DNA from: Triticum aestivum
Taxonomy: Eukaryota > Streptophyta > Magnoliopsida > Poales > Poaceae
Reading direction: 5' to 3'
Assembly: GCF_018294505.1 (NCBI RefSeq)
Contig: NC_057808.1
Coordinates: forward strand, 357,294,696-357,358,695
Length of the DNA: 64,000 bases
A program made the position numbers and the translations under genes. The notes below the pieces were generated by a model. It worked only from the letters and a program-made list of their open reading frames with translations, had not been told where the DNA came from and did no database searches. This document shows positions 23,357 to 34,933 of the stretch, piece by piece (position 1 is the first letter of the stretch; every line of letters begins with the position of its first letter).

Positions 23357-26300
23357 TTATAGATAAAAGACTTCACTTTTTCTTCGCGTGCGTCCCTTGC
23401 TTATTGCCTGTAACCATGGATAATCTTCATCGTTTAATAGGATGCTTGGGTCAGCCTTCACTTTGAAGGGAGGAATTTCACGAAACTTTTCATAATCTTC
23501 AGACATGTCTGTCTTGCCCTCCACTCCCACGATGTCTATTTTCTCTGAAAGAACTATGTGGCGCTTTGGCTCATCGTATGATGTATTCGCTTCCTTATCT
23601 TTTCTTTTTCTCGGTTTGGTAAACGTGTCCTTCACATAGAAAACCTACGCCACATCATTGGCTACGACGAATGGTTCGTCTGTGTACCCAAGATTGTTGA
23701 GATCCACTGATGTCATTCCGTACTGCAGGTCTACCTGTACCTCGCCTCCTGACAGATTGACCCATTTGCACCGAAACAAAGGGACCTTAAAATCATGTCC
23801 GTAGTCAAGGTCCCACATGTCCACTATGTAACCATAATATGTGTCCTTTCCCCTCTTGGTTACCGCATCAAAGCGGACACCACTGTTTTGGTTGGTGCTC
23901 TTTTGATCTTGGGCGATCATGTAAAATGTATTCCCATTTATCTCGTACCCTTGGTAAGTCAATATAGTCGAAGATGGTGTCCTGGCCAACGAGTACAGCT
24001 CATCTCCAACAGTGTTGTTACCCATGAGATGTGTGTGCAACCAACTGCCAAAAGTCCTGATGTGTTCACATGTAAACCAGTCGTCAGACTGCTCCGGGTG
24101 TTTGGAGCGCATAATATTCTTGTGTTCATTGACATACGAGCTCACCAAGGTAGAATTCTGTAGAACTGTGTAGTGTGCTTGAGCTCAAGAATGCCCGTCC
24201 CTACATATTATTGAATCCGCTCCTAGCGTGCCTTTTCCAGTCAGTCTCCCCTCATACTTTGATTGAGTGAGACCAATCAGCTTAAGGTCAGGAATAAAGT
24301 CAACACAAAAACCAATGACCTCCTCTGTTTGATGGCCCATGGAGATGCTTCCTTCTGGCCTAGCACGGTTACGAACATATTTCTTTAAGACTCCCATGAA
24401 CCTCTCAAAGGGGAACATATTGTGTAGAAATATAGGGCCCAGAATGGCAATCTCGTCGACTAGAGAACTAGGACGTGCGTCATGGTATTGAAGAAGGATG
24501 GTGGGAACACCATCTCGAAACTAACAAGACATTACACCAAATCATTCTTTAACCTTGGTAGGATTTCTGGATCAATTACCTTATGAGAGATTGCATTGAG
24601 GAATGCACATAGCTTCACAATGGCTAATCGAACGTTTTTCGGTAGAAGCCCCCTCAATGCAACCGGAAGCAGTTGCGTCATAATCACGTGGCAGTCATGA
24701 GACTTTAGGTTCTCGAACCTTTTCTCTGGGATATTTATTATTCCCTTTATATTGGACGAGAAGCCAGACAGGACCGTCATACTGAGCATGCATTCAAAGA
24801 AGATTTCCTTCTCTTCTTTGGCAAGAGCGTAGCTGGTAGGACCTTGATACAGCTTTGGATGCATGCCGTCTTTTTTGTGCACCCGTTGCTGGTCCTCCTG
24901 TGCCTCCGGTGTATCTTTTGTCTTCCCATACACGCCCAAGAAGCCTAGCAGGTTCAAGCAAAGATTCTTCACGTGCATCACGTCGATTGCAGAGTGGACC
25001 TCTTGGTCTTTCCAATAGGGTAGGTCCCAAAATATAGATTTCTTCTTCCACATGGGTGCGCGTCGCTCAATGTCATTCTGAATAGATTGTCCGCCAGGAC
25101 CCTTTCCAAAGATTACTTGTAAATCCTTGACCATGTCAAGTATTTGATCAACAGTACGGAGGGCGGGCTTCTTTCGGTGATCTGCCTCACCTTTGAAATG
25201 CTTGCCTTTCTTTCGACATTGATGGTTGGTCGGAAGAAATCGATGATGTCCCAGGTACACATTATTCCTGCATTTGTCCAAATATATACTTTCGGTATCA
25301 TATAAACAGTGCATGCATGCGTGGTATCCCTTGTTTGTTTGTCCTGAAAGGTTACTAAGAGCAGGCCAATCATTGATGGTTACAAACAACAACGCATGTA
25401 GGTCAAATCCTCCTGTTTGTGCTCATCCCACACATGTACACCTTTTCCATTCCACAACTGTAAAAGTTCTTCAACTAATGGCCTTAGGTACACATCAATG
25501 TCGTTGCCGGGTTGCTTAGGGCCTTGGATGAGCACTGGAATCACAATGAACTTCCGCTTCATGCACAACCAAAGAGGAAGGTTATAAATACATAGGGTCA
25601 CGGGCCAGGTGCTATGATTACTGCTCTGCTCCCCAAAAGGATTAATGCCATTTGTGCTTAAACCAAACCATACGTTCCCTACGTCACCTGCAAAGTCCCC
25701 CCACCTTCTCTCAATTTTTCTCCACTGCGACCCGTCAGCGGGTGCTCTCAACTTCCTGTCTTTCTTATGGTCTTCTTTGTGCCATCCCATCAACTTGGCA
25801 TGCTCTTTGTTTCTGAACAGATGTTTCAACCTTGGTATTATAGGAGCACACCACATCACCTTGGCAGGAACCCTCTTCCTGGGGCGCTCGCCCTCAACAT
25901 CACCAGGGTCATCTCGTCTGATCTTATACCGCAATGCACCGCATGCCGGGCATGCGTTCAAATCCTCGTACTCACCGCGGTAGATGATGTAGTCATTAGG
26001 GCATACATGTATCTTCCGCACCTCCAACCCTAGAGGGCATAGAACCTTCTTTGATTCCTACGTACCGTCAAGCAATTCGTTATCCTTTGGAAGCTTCTTC
26101 TTCATTATTTTAAGTAGCTTCCCAAATCCATTGTCAGATACACCATTGTCCGCCTTCCATTGCAGCAATTCTAGTGTGGTACCGAGCTTTGTGTTGTCAT
26201 CTTCACAATTTGGGTACAACACTTTTTTGTGATCCTCTAACATGCGATCGAACTTCAACTTCTCTCTTTCACTTTCGGATTCTCTCTCTGCATCAACAAT

Positions 26301-26658
26301 GACCCGGCGAAGATCATCATCGGGCACATCGTCTGGTTCCTCTTGATCTTCAACTTCCCCCGTTGCAGTATCACCGTATTCAGGGGGATAGTTGTCATCA
26401 TCCTCTTCTCCTTCATTGTCTTCCGTCATAACCCCTCTTTCTCCGTGCTTGGTCCAAACATTATAGTGTGGCATGAAACCCATATCAAGCAGGTGCAAGT
26501 GAAGGGTCTTCGAGTAGGAGTAATCCCTCGTGTTCCCACAGACAGGGCATGGACAATACATAAAACCATTCTGCTTGTTCGCCTCAGCCACTTCAAGAAA
26601 TTTACGCATGCCATCAATGTACTCGGAGGTGCGTCGGTCACCGTACATCCATTGCCGG
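23357..26658 (-). pseudogene. CACTA TNP2-type transposase, main body
   Basis: Catalyses excision and insertion of CACTA elements in the nucleus. Domains in order: transposase-associated zinc domain (QWMYGDRRTSEYIDG, then CPCPVC; 26658-26420), acidic linker, Tnp2/Transposase_21 core (26027-24600, with CPACGALRY, GNVWFGLSTNGINPF and INDWPALSNLSGQTNKGYHAC), DUF4218 (FPFERFMGVLKKYVRNRARPEG, 24418 on) and DUF4216 (GYIVDMWDLDYG to VKDTFTKPRK; 23900-23580). Breaks: TAG at 26060-26058, frameshifts near 25385 and 24500, and stops near 24185 and 23645. The first codons are separated from this body by the retroelement at 26659-34933; a start read inside that LTR (near 26681) is false. Confidence 0.92.
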
Positions 26659-27577
26659 TGTCGGATCACGGGTTCCGGCAAAACCCTTAAGGTTCAAACT
26701 CTGGCGTGCGCGTGAAGTTCTCTCCCTCCTACCGATCCACGTCCTAACTAGCTAAGATCTCAAGAACGAGCTCGACGAACTCACAATCACAAAGACATGA
26801 GGTTTATACTAGTTCGGGCCACCGTCGTGGTGTAATACCCTACTCCGGTGTGGTGGTGGTGGATTGCCTCTTGGGCTGATGATGAACAGTACAAGGGGAA
26901 GAACAGCCTCCTGAGGTTGAGGTGTTCTTGTGCTTGGTGTGCTTGAAGGTGAGAGGATGGAAGGTGGAATCGATCCCTTGGATCCGGTCCCTCTACTGTG
27001 GTGGCTAGTCCTACTTATATAGGCCCTGGTCCTCTTCCCAAATATTGAGCGGGAAGGGAGCCAACAACGGCCAATTTGAAAGGGGACAGCTAGTACAGCT
27101 TATCCTGACAAAAGCGGTCTTCGCCTGCAAAAGGCTCTGGCGGTGACACCGCCTTGGGCTCCATGGTGACCTCCGTCTTGCCGTCCTGCTGGTCTTGGTC
27201 TCGTTGCACTGATACGGAAACCTTTGCTTGATGCCTCGGTACTCCACGCCTGTGCTCGCTCCCTTAGCACCAAAGGGGAAACAAGGACACTGCGCGGGCT
27301 GGCACCCGCCTGGCGCCAGCCTGATCTTGATCGTCATGGCTCACGTCACGAGAGCCTCGTGAGGTTTGCCCTGCCTTGATCTCTCCGCCCCTCGCGAGCC
27401 TGCCTGGTGAGGCCGCTCCTGAGGAGGTCTTGTGTCGTCCGCCTCGCGAGGGTTGGCCCCTCGCGAGGGTCTTGAATGCCTTGTTGGTGAAGATGGGCCG
27501 TACAGGCCTGCTAGCACAGCCACGCCGTGGGCCGCAGGCAGGCAAGTCTGGGGACCCCCGTTCCCAGAACGTCGATA
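26659..27577 (-). repeat. 3' LTR of the B3-carrying retroelement
   Basis: 919 bp, TGTCGGATCACGGG to GAACGTCGATA on the plus strand. The terminal CA has decayed to TA. On the minus strand CTATATAAGTAGG (about 27011-27025) is the likely TATA box. ORFs of 60-153 residues here recur in the other LTR copies and are not genes. Confidence 0.92.
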
Positions 27578-27620
27578 GTAGCCCCCAGGCCCAAGGCGCG
27601 CTCGGGCTTGGCTTCGAGGC
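27578..27620 (-). other. Polypurine tract and 3' internal end
   Basis: On the minus strand GGGCCTGGGGGCTAC abuts the 3' LTR, the usual polypurine tract form of such grass elements. The nested solo LTR starts 43 bp from the LTR. Confidence 0.7.
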
Positions 27621-28501
27621 TGTCGGCGTTCTGGGAACGGGGGTCCCCAGACTTGCCTGCCTGCGGCCCACGGCGTGGCTAAGCCAGCAGGCCGTACGGC
27701 CCATCTTCATCGACAAGGCATCCAAGACCCCCGCGAGGCGGACGACGCAAGACCTCCTCGGGAGTGGCCTAGTCAGGCAGGCTCACAAGGAGTGGAGATA
27801 TCAAGGCGGGGCAAACCTCACGAGGTTCTCGTGACGTGAGCCATGACGATCGGCACCAGGCGGGCGCCAGCGCGCGTAGCATCCTTGTTTCCTCTTTGGT
27901 GCTAAGGAGGCCAGCGCAGGCGAAGAGTACCGAGGCATCAGGCAAAGGTTGCTATATTGGTGCAACGAGACCAAGACCAGGAGGACGGCAAGACGGAGGT
28001 CATCCTGGAGCCCAAGACGGCGTCACCACCAGAGCTTTTTGGAGGCGAAGACCACTTTTGTCAGGATAGCTTGTACTAGCTGTCCCCTTTCAAATTTGCC
28101 CGCCGTTGTTGGCTCCCTTCCCGCTCGATATTTGGGAAGAGGACCAGGGCCTATATAAGTAGAGCTAGCCACCACAGTAGAGGCATCTCATCTTAGCTTG
28201 ATCTAACCCGATCGAGAGCCTACCCTAGCCACAAGAACACCTCAACCTCAGGAGGCTGTTCTTCCTTTGTACTGTTCATCATCAGCCCTAGAGGCAATCC
28301 ACCACCACCACACTGGAGTAGGGTATTACACCACAATGGTGGCCCAAACCAGTATAAACCTCGTGTCTTTTTGTGTTGCGAGTTCGTCGATTTCGTCCGC
28401 GAGATCTTAGCGAGCTAGGGCGTAGATCGGTAGGAGGGAAAGACTTCGCGCGCACCCCATTGTTCGAACCTTAAGGGTTTGTCGGAACCCCACATCCGAC
28501 A
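27621..28501 (+). mobile_element. Inverted solo LTR of the same family nested in the element
   Basis: TGTCGGCGTTCTGGG to CCCCACATCCGACA, 881 bp, the reverse complement of the flanking LTRs with small deletions. GAGGC lies on both sides (27616-27620 and 28502-28506), which shows an independent insertion followed by LTR-LTR recombination. It carries GCCTATATAAGTAG (about 28149-28162) in plus orientation, upstream of and in the same direction as the B3-like gene. Confidence 0.9.
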
Positions 28502-28705
28502 GAGGCGAGGCCAAAGGCCAAGCATGGAGCATTGCGGGCCTCAAAAGCCTGCGACCTTGGTCGACGCGTGGCGGTTGATTGGACGTGGGCGTCTCCGGTT
28601 CCCCACGCTGCCTCGGCAACTGCCCGACGTGACAAGTCCCTGCGACATGCAAGGGAAACCATCATTACCTGTGATCGTGGGAGGCTCTGGTTGGCCTTCT
28701 CCTGC

Positions 28706-28712
28706 TATAAAT
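28706..28712 (+). promoter_or_regulatory. TATA box upstream of the B3-like gene
   Basis: TATAAAT lies about 92 bp upstream of the ATG at 28798, with a pyrimidine-rich leader (CTTGCTTCCTCCTTCTTGCT) between them. This fits a captured gene with its own promoter. Confidence 0.55.
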
Positions 28713-28797
28713 GAGGGAGGGGGCTGAGCCCCCGTCGCCCATCTCTTCCCAGTTCGCTTGCTTCCTCCTTCTTGCTCCATCACTTGTAGCAATTCCC

Positions 28798-29579
28798 ATG
28801 GCGCCAATCCGAAGGTTCTCCGCCGAGGAGAAAGGAAAGGCTCCCCGCGACGAGCCGGGGCTGCTTCCGCCGAAGAAGAGGTCGGTTCACCGCCGCGATG
28901 CAGCAGTGATGCAGGTGGTGACGAGGCCTTGGTGCGAGTGTCCTCCTCCTGGATATCTGCTGCCCCTGTACGCCCGAACCAAGGGCTCAGGAGGAAGGAA
29001 CGACGGGCGCCGACACGCGCGCCGCGACCAAGGTCGACGTGCCGTGGTGACGCACGCCATCGCTCCTGGAGTTCATGTGGCGGACTCCTCGGGCGAGCTC
29101 GTGCTGTGGGCGGTGATGCCCCCAAGCTCTTGGATCCGCTTCCCGCGGTTCTTCTCTGACGTGATGCCACCGCGGGGACCCCTCGAGCTCTGCTTGCAGC
29201 ATGCCGGCTGCGACGCTCCGACGACCGGAGCTGAGGTTGAAGCGGTCTCCCCGGTAAGATCTTCATGACCCGCGGCTAGGGCGAGGTCGCGCGGGTTTGC
29301 CGCGCGGAGGGCGCCCTCGTGATCCACTTCGACTACGACGGCGCTTCCACGCTGTTCTTCAAGGTCTTCAACGCGGAGGGTCGCCGCTTGGCGTGTTGCC
29401 CTGGAGGGGGCTGCCAGGATGATGCGCGCCCCGCTCGCGGCTACTCCAGCGGCGGCGACTCTTGGGAGTCCAGCGGTTCTCCCGAGCTCTATGAGACTCC
29501 GAAGACGAGCGACGACAGCTACGTGCCCCCGAGCTCTCGCCGCGCACGAAGCAGGGCTGGAGCGTCCGGCCGCCGCTGA
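28798..29579 (+). pseudogene. B3 DNA-binding-domain-like pseudogene, antisense inside the retroelement
   Basis: The likely start is 28798 (MAPIRRFSAEEKG); an upstream in-frame ATG at 28711 lies in the leader. A basic N-terminal part is followed by a B3-like fold: WIRFPRFFSDVMPPRGPLEL, then KIFMTRG, GEVARVCRAEGALVIHFDYD and LFFKVFNAEGRRL, corresponding to the plant B3 pattern of a DNA-contacting strand, a GW-x-x-F-type turn and the closing strands. The tail is Ser/Arg-rich and ends near 29579. Two breaks: a one-base frameshift near 29252-29257 and a TAG at 29277-29279, where B3 proteins usually have Trp. Direct DNA binding is a family inference. It runs opposite to the element's own gag. The 241-residue antisense ORF (29266-28541) is a shadow. 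Confidence 0.65.
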
Positions 29580-30850
29580 TCTAGATGGGGTTGGCGCCGG
29601 CCTCCCGCGGCCCACTGTTGATGATGGCGTCCGCCGTGGAGGCATGTAGATAGGATTCTCCTAGGTTCTCGTCTTTTGTTCCCTGCGAGGAATCAAGGAA
29701 TACCCCGTGGGGGCGTGTAAAGGGTCTGCGATGTCTTTTGTGTATATCTTCCTTATTATGAAAATTTGCGAACGCATGTCCTGTTCAGGCTCAGTCTCCC
29801 CTTTCCAACCTCGCAACGGCTTGTTGCTCTACGCTGATAGGTCCAGGTCCCCAGGCAAGCTGCAGCCGTCGCTGGTATGCCAGGTCGCGGGCCGTGGTCA
29901 AGGCCAGGAGGTGAGCGGCCCGAGGTCCAGTAAGAGCCCCTGAGGCGCGATGCTCAGGAGCTCCCCTTTAGCGCTCAAGCAGCCATGGTAAGGCAAGAAA
30001 GGGAGGCGACGTGGCCGCAACCGGGCTGCGGCGAGCACGATCCTTGGGCTCCAACGATAAGCCAATCTGAGCGCGAGACATATCTTGGCGGTTTTTGGTC
30101 GATTTCTTGCGATGCGCCATGTTAATGCGTAGCTAGGCCAGGCCCATACGAGCATCCCCCCTTCCCACGCTCTCCTTCGTGCTCTACGTCCTCAGGTCCC
30201 GGCCCTTGAGCGAGCTCAGCCGCCGCTGGTATGCCAGGTCGCGTGCCGTGGTCAAGGCCAGGGGGTGAGGGCTGGAGAGCCAGTAAGAGCTCCTGAGACG
30301 CCATGCTCAGGAGCCCCCCTTTTAACGCGCAAGTGGATCACATGGGAGAAAATGGAGCTCGCGGTGCCGCCTGCTGTCATCCTCATGAGGTTCCTGCAAG
30401 CCAGCACAAGGAGGAACATAGTTTGCCGTTATGGTTGCAGCCTGTTGCTGGTTGCTCCGGGAGGGAATGGAGTCACTGAGGGCCTGGTGAGGTGACGTGC
30501 CCGGGGCGTGCCGCGAGCCAGAGCTCGACCACTCAGGTTTGTCGACGTGGCAGGGACGGACCTGTGCACCAGCGTCGTGACGGCGTGAGCAGCCACCGTG
30601 GGAGGTGAGATCGAGCAGGTAATAGTCATAGGTAGATTAGGCATGGAAAGCATACTGGCTTAGGTAAATGCAGGGAAGATACGGGCCACCGGGTTAGGCC
30701 CGAGCGGCTTGGGGATGATGCAGCCCGAAGGGCGCCCCCAGCAAGGTAAGCTAAAGGCATAAAAAGGGATATATGCCACAGGGACGGACCCACATGGCCT
30801 GGGAATGATGCAACCCGAGGGGCGCTCCAGCTAAATAAACTTGGAAAATG
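29580..30850. other. Non-coding internal region with direct repeats
   Basis: GGTATGCCAGGTCGCG to AGGAGC-CCCC-TTT occurs at 29865-29980 and again at 30220-30334. A second pair with GGATGATGCA/GGAATGATGCA and CCCGA-GGGCGC lies at about 30700-30745 and 30795-30830. No pol domain is recognisable on either strand. Confidence 0.55.
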
Positions 30851-31404
30851 TTACCTGGTTCTGTTGATGAAGGGATGTTGGGGCAGCTGAAGGTACGCGG
30901 CGAAGCGGTCGCTCCTCATGAGCCACCGGGGTCCTGAGCCTCGGAAGGCTCTGGGGGTCCAGGTGGTTCCTTGAGGACCGTCTCCATCTCCGTCAGGACG
31001 GCGCGGTGCCTGGCCTCCTGAGCCGCCAGGGCACGCCGCAAGTTGCGCTGGTAGAGGAACGACACGCTCGGCAGGCCGAAAGGCATGCGAACGTAGTTGT
31101 GCGGTGGACCCTCGCAGCGGCCCACGCGCGAAGGCCGGAAGAGCTCCTGAGATGCGGCCCTGTTGTGCCCTGGGACGTCGATGTAGACGCGCAGCCCGAC
31201 ATCCTCGCCTGGATGGGGAGCTGCGCCTCGTGGGCGGCGGTCGCCGCGCATGGCCCTTGCGTCTTGCAGTTCCTGAGCGGTCTTGGTGATGAACTCCTGA
31301 GCGGTGGGCGCTCCTCGCCCTGTGTTCTCCTGAGGGAAACGTGTCGTGAAGCACGCCTCCAAGTGGTGCCCAAGCACCTCCCTCGTGATGTTGGCAAAGT
31401 CTGA
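30851..31404 (-). pseudogene. Unassigned retroelement coding fragment downstream of protease
   Basis: Two overlapping minus frames (31377-30916 and 31354-30851) share this stretch. The first contains VGLRVYIDVPGHNR, NYVRMPFGLPSVSFLYQRNL and AAQEARHRAVLTEME. MPFGLP is reminiscent of the reverse-transcriptase phrase MPFGLxNAP, but the flanking RT motifs are absent, so I do not call RT. It could be a recombined remnant or a family-specific protein. Confidence 0.4.
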
Positions 31405-31461
31405 GGCCCTCCAGAAGAGAGCCCCTGAGCCCTGCCCGAGGAGGGCGCCGGGCGCGCCTTC

Positions 31462-33942
31462 CTATGCGATGGAGGGAGGCGCCCCTGGCGCGGGCGCTGA
31501 TCCTGACGAGGCACCGCTTGCCTGAGACCCCGCGCGGTGCTGCTGCTTCTTCTTCTTGGGGATGGCCTCAGGAGGGCCCTCGCCCTTGCTGTCGGGGTCG
31601 TCGATTGCTGCGGCTTGGAAGGCATGCTCGAGGGAGCACACCGCATCTCTTTCCTCGCACGGGACCGTGATGATTCCGCCGCTTCCTGGCATCTTGAGGA
31701 CATTGTAGCCGTGATGAGTCACCGCCATGAACTTGGCTAGGGCTGGATACCCGAGGATGGCATTGTACGGCAGGCGGATGTGCGCGACGTCGAAGTCGAT
31801 GAGCTCGGTGCGGTAGTTCTTGCGTTCTCCAAAGGTGACAGGGAGGCGGACCTGCCCTATCGGTGTGGTGGAGCCGTTGGTCACTCCTGAGAAAGGCTTG
31901 GTAGGCTGAAGCTGGTCATATGGCACCTGGAGGTTGTCGAACATGTCGACGGACAGGACGTTGAGCCCTGCGCCATCGTCGATGAGAGTCTTGATAAGTT
32001 GCACGTTGCTGATGACTGGTGAACAAAGCATTGGGAGGGCGCCAGCGGTAGCTGCGCACTTGAGCTGATCTGCTGAATTGAACGTGATGGGGCATTGGGA
32101 CCATCTGAGCGGGCGCGTGGCCTCGAGCTTGGGGAGGACTGCATTCACTTCACGAGCAAATTGTTTGAAGATACGCTGTGAGGCTGGGGCTTGAGCTCCA
32201 CCCAAGATGCAGGCGATAGCACGCGGCTCCTGGAAGCCCCCAGCCCCCTCGTCTTGATGGTGGTCGTCGTTCCTTCTTGGCGGCGGCGGTAGTGGGGGAA
32301 GACCGGCGTTGCCCTGGGGGCGATCCTCGCGAGGCTGGTCCCTCCAGGCGCCCTCACGAGGCTGATCCTGCCAACGGTCCTCGCGAGGTCGTTCGCGCCA
32401 CTCCTGGCATGGGCCACGGTCGTCCCAGCGTCCGCCACCACGTCCTCCTCCCCGGCCATAGCCCCGGTCGTTGCGCTCGGGGCGTCGACCGAAGCGTCCT
32501 TCTCCAATGGCTCTGAGCTCTTGACAGTCACTGGTGTTGTGGGTGTGCAGGTTGTGGAAGGCGCAGAACGGTCGGCTGCTCTTGGATGACTCGGGCTGGT
32601 CTCTGCCGCGCTTGGTGTCTGGTTCCTCCGCGAGCACGGCTGCTCCCTTGTGCTTCACGTCCTTGGCCTTGGCTTTCTTCTCCTCCGTGTCCGCAGCCGG
32701 GAGCTCACGGAGGGAGAGGCGCCCTTCCTCAGCTCTTGCGCACTTGGTCGCCAGGTTGAACACCTCCTGAGATGTGCATAGCTACTCGTGGATAGCGAGC
32801 TCCTCTTTCATCTTGATGTCGCGGACGCCATCAGAGAACGCAGAGATGATGGCCTCGTCCGTCACCTTGGGGATCTTGAGCCGAACGTTGTTGAAGCGCT
32901 GGATGTACTTCTGGAGGGTCTCTCCTGGTTGTTGCCTGACGCGACGCAGGTCTCCCGCGGCCGGTGGGCGGTCGCGAGTGCCCTGGAAGTTGGCGACGAA
33001 GCGGTCGCGTATCTCGTCCCAGGAGGAGATCGAGCCCGGTGGCAGGTTCAGGAGCCAGGAGCGGGGACCATCCTTGAGAGCCATGGGAAACCAATTCTCC
33101 ATGACCTTCTTGTCGCCGTTGGCCGCCTCGATACTCAGCTTGTAGAGCTGCAAGAACTCCATGGGGTCGGGGATGCCGTCGTAGCGAGGAGGCAGATCCG
33201 GCTTGAACTTGCCCAGCCAGGCGACGCTACGCAGCTCGGGGGTGAAGGCGCGGTAGCCGGCTGTGGTCACCGGGGCCCGTCTTGGAGGCGGAGCTTGGTC
33301 TTGACGCTCGCGTGCCGCCACGGCAAGCGGCGCGGGGCCCTGCCGTGGCAGACGATCCTGGCGCGGCGGGGCGAGGAGTGGCGGAGCGTTCTCTCACGGC
33401 GGAGGAACTTCTTGGCAGCTTCTTTCTTCACGCGCGGGCGCCGGACGCGGTGGGTCGCGCCGTGGAGGCGTGCGTCTTGGCGCCAGGGCGCCGTCTTGAG
33501 GCAGAGGTGGCAGAGGTGCTCCGTGAGCTACGTCGCCAGTAGCTGGCGGAGGGCGAGGTGAAGAGAGGGACGGCGCAGAGGAGCCCCCTGCGGCGCGGAC
33601 AAGCTCGGCGATGCGGTCGAGCCAGTCCTCATAGAGGTCGTCGACCGAGCGGTAGCACAGGAGCTCGTGCGCCATGGGGAGCGTGGCACGCACGTCCATG
33701 GGAGCACGACGTGCATGGGATGAAGAACCGGCCGGGGTCGACGACGGAGTGGCGGTGCGGCCGTCCCGCCGCACCGAGGGGTGCATCAAGGATGCTTGCT
33801 GCTTGTTCCCCGCTGGGCCGGTGGCGGCCTTGGCAATAGGTGGCGGAGAACGACGAGGTGGCCCGCCGACGGGAGACGTCTGAGCGACGCGGGTGGCAAG
33901 GGCAGCCCGGCGCTCAGCACGAGCACGGCGAGCGTCCGCCAT
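31462..33942 (-). pseudogene. Gag-protease of the non-autonomous LTR element
   Basis: One reading frame from MADARRARAERR (33942) to 31462, broken by TGA at 33396-33394 and TAG at 32784-32782. Residue order: Arg/Pro-rich N-terminus; Retrotrans_gag core in 33250-32850 (PPRYDGIPDPMEFLQLYKLS, SWDEIRDRFVANFQGT, GETLQKYIQRF); a CAFHNLHTHNTSDC knuckle-like motif (about 32560); an Arg/Gly/Asp-rich nucleocapsid with DQPRED repeats; then a retropepsin-like domain with LIDDGAGLNVLS (about 31980) and ILGYPALAKF. Gag packages RNA; the protease matures it. Asp-Gly-Ala replaces Asp-Thr/Ser-Gly, a form common in plant Gypsy elements. Confidence 0.85.
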
Positions 33943-33994
33943 GGAGACGACGGAGCGATGGAGAGCAGATTGACGGAAGGGAGGCTACTGCGCA

Positions 33995-34012
33995 CCCCTA
34001 CCTGGCGTGCCA
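33995..34012 (-). other. Candidate primer-binding site
   Basis: Minus-strand TGGCACGCCAGGTAGGGG starts two bases inside the LTR and begins TGG as required for pairing to a tRNA CCA end. I could not assign the tRNA. Confidence 0.55.
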
Positions 34013-34014
34013 AA

Positions 34015-34933
34015 TGTCGGATGACGGGTTCCGGCAAAACCCTTAAGGTTCGAACTCTGGGGTGGGCGCGAAGTTCTCTCCCTCCTATCGATCCGCGTCC
34101 TAACTAGCTAATATCTCAAGAACGAGCTCGACGAACTCACAATCACAAAGACACGAGGTTTATACTGGTTCGGGCCACCGTCGTAGTGTAATACCCCACT
34201 CCGGTGTGGTGGTGGTGGATTGCCTCTTGGGCTGATGATGAACAGTACAAGGGGAAGAACAGCCTCCTGAAGTTGAGGTGTTCTTGTGGTTGGTGTGCTT
34301 GAAGGTGAGAGGGTGGAAGGTGGAATCGATCCCTTGGATCCGATCCCTCTATTGTGGTGGCTAGTCCTACTTATATAGGCCCTGGTCCTCTTCCCAAATA
34401 TTGAGCGGGAAGGGAGCCAACAACGGCCAATTTGAAAGTGGACAGCTAGTACAGCTTATCCTGACAAAAGCGGTCTTCGCCTGCAAAAGGCTCTGGTGGT
34501 GACGCTGCCTTGGGCTCCATGGTGACCTCCGTCTTGCCGTCCTACTGGTCTTGGTCTCATTGCACCGATATGGAAACCTTTGCTTGATGCCTCGGTACTC
34601 CGCGCCTGCGCTCGGTCCCTTAGCAACAAAGGGGAAACAAGGACACTGCGTGGGCTGGCGCCCACCTGGCGACAACCTGATCTTGATCATCATGGCCCAC
34701 GTCACGAGAGCCTCGCAAGGTTTGCCCTGCCTTGATCTCTCCGCCCCTCGCGAGCCTGCCTGGTGAGGCCACTCCTGAGGAGGTCTTGTGTCGTCCGCCT
34801 CGTGAGGCTTGGCCCCTCGCGAGGGTCTTGAATTCCTTGTTGGTGAAGATGGGACGTACAGGCCTGCTAGCATAGCCACGCCGTGGGCCGCAGGCAGGCA
34901 AGTTTGGGGACCCCCGTTCCCAGAACGCCGACA
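34015..34933 (-). repeat. 5' LTR of the B3-carrying retroelement
   Basis: 919 bp, TGTCGGATGACGGG to GAACGCCGACA, same length as its partner at 26659-27577 and nearly identical to it. Flanked on the right by GCCGG at 34934-34938. Confidence 0.93.

Larger units (their letters stand above)
26659..34933 (-). mobile_element. Non-autonomous LTR retrotransposon with gag-protease and an antisense B3-like gene
   Basis: Two 919-bp LTRs (TGTCGG to CCGACA type), target duplication GCCGG (26654-26658 and 34934-34938), a primer site beside 34015, and a polypurine tract beside 27577. Gag and protease lie on the minus strand. I see no convincing RT, RNase H or integrase in the 2 kb left for them. The region between protease and polypurine tract holds a plus-strand B3-like pseudogene, short repeats, and a nested inverted solo LTR. 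It is inserted within the first codons of the CACTA transposase. Probably a Gypsy-lineage element by its gag. Confidence 0.85.

Noticed and set aside
24794..25051. 85-residue minus-strand ORF in another frame of the transposase
   Set aside because: Overlaps the well-conserved Transposase_21 frame and has no motif.
27376..27834. 152-residue ORF spanning an LTR end
   Set aside because: Crosses the boundary of the 3' LTR and the nested solo LTR; pieces recur in every LTR copy, so not a gene.
28541..29266. 241-residue minus-strand ORF
   Set aside because: Arg/Ala/Ser-rich shadow antisense to the B3-like coding region in GC-rich DNA; no motif, no leader.
31006..31404. Reverse transcriptase in the retroelement at 26-35 kb
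   Set aside because: A single MPFGLP phrase on the minus strand without the catalytic YxDD or flanking motifs is not enough.
32788..33561. 257-residue plus-strand ORF
   Set aside because: Antisense to the gag-protease frame, which has the recognisable Retrotrans_gag motifs; codon composition of a shadow.
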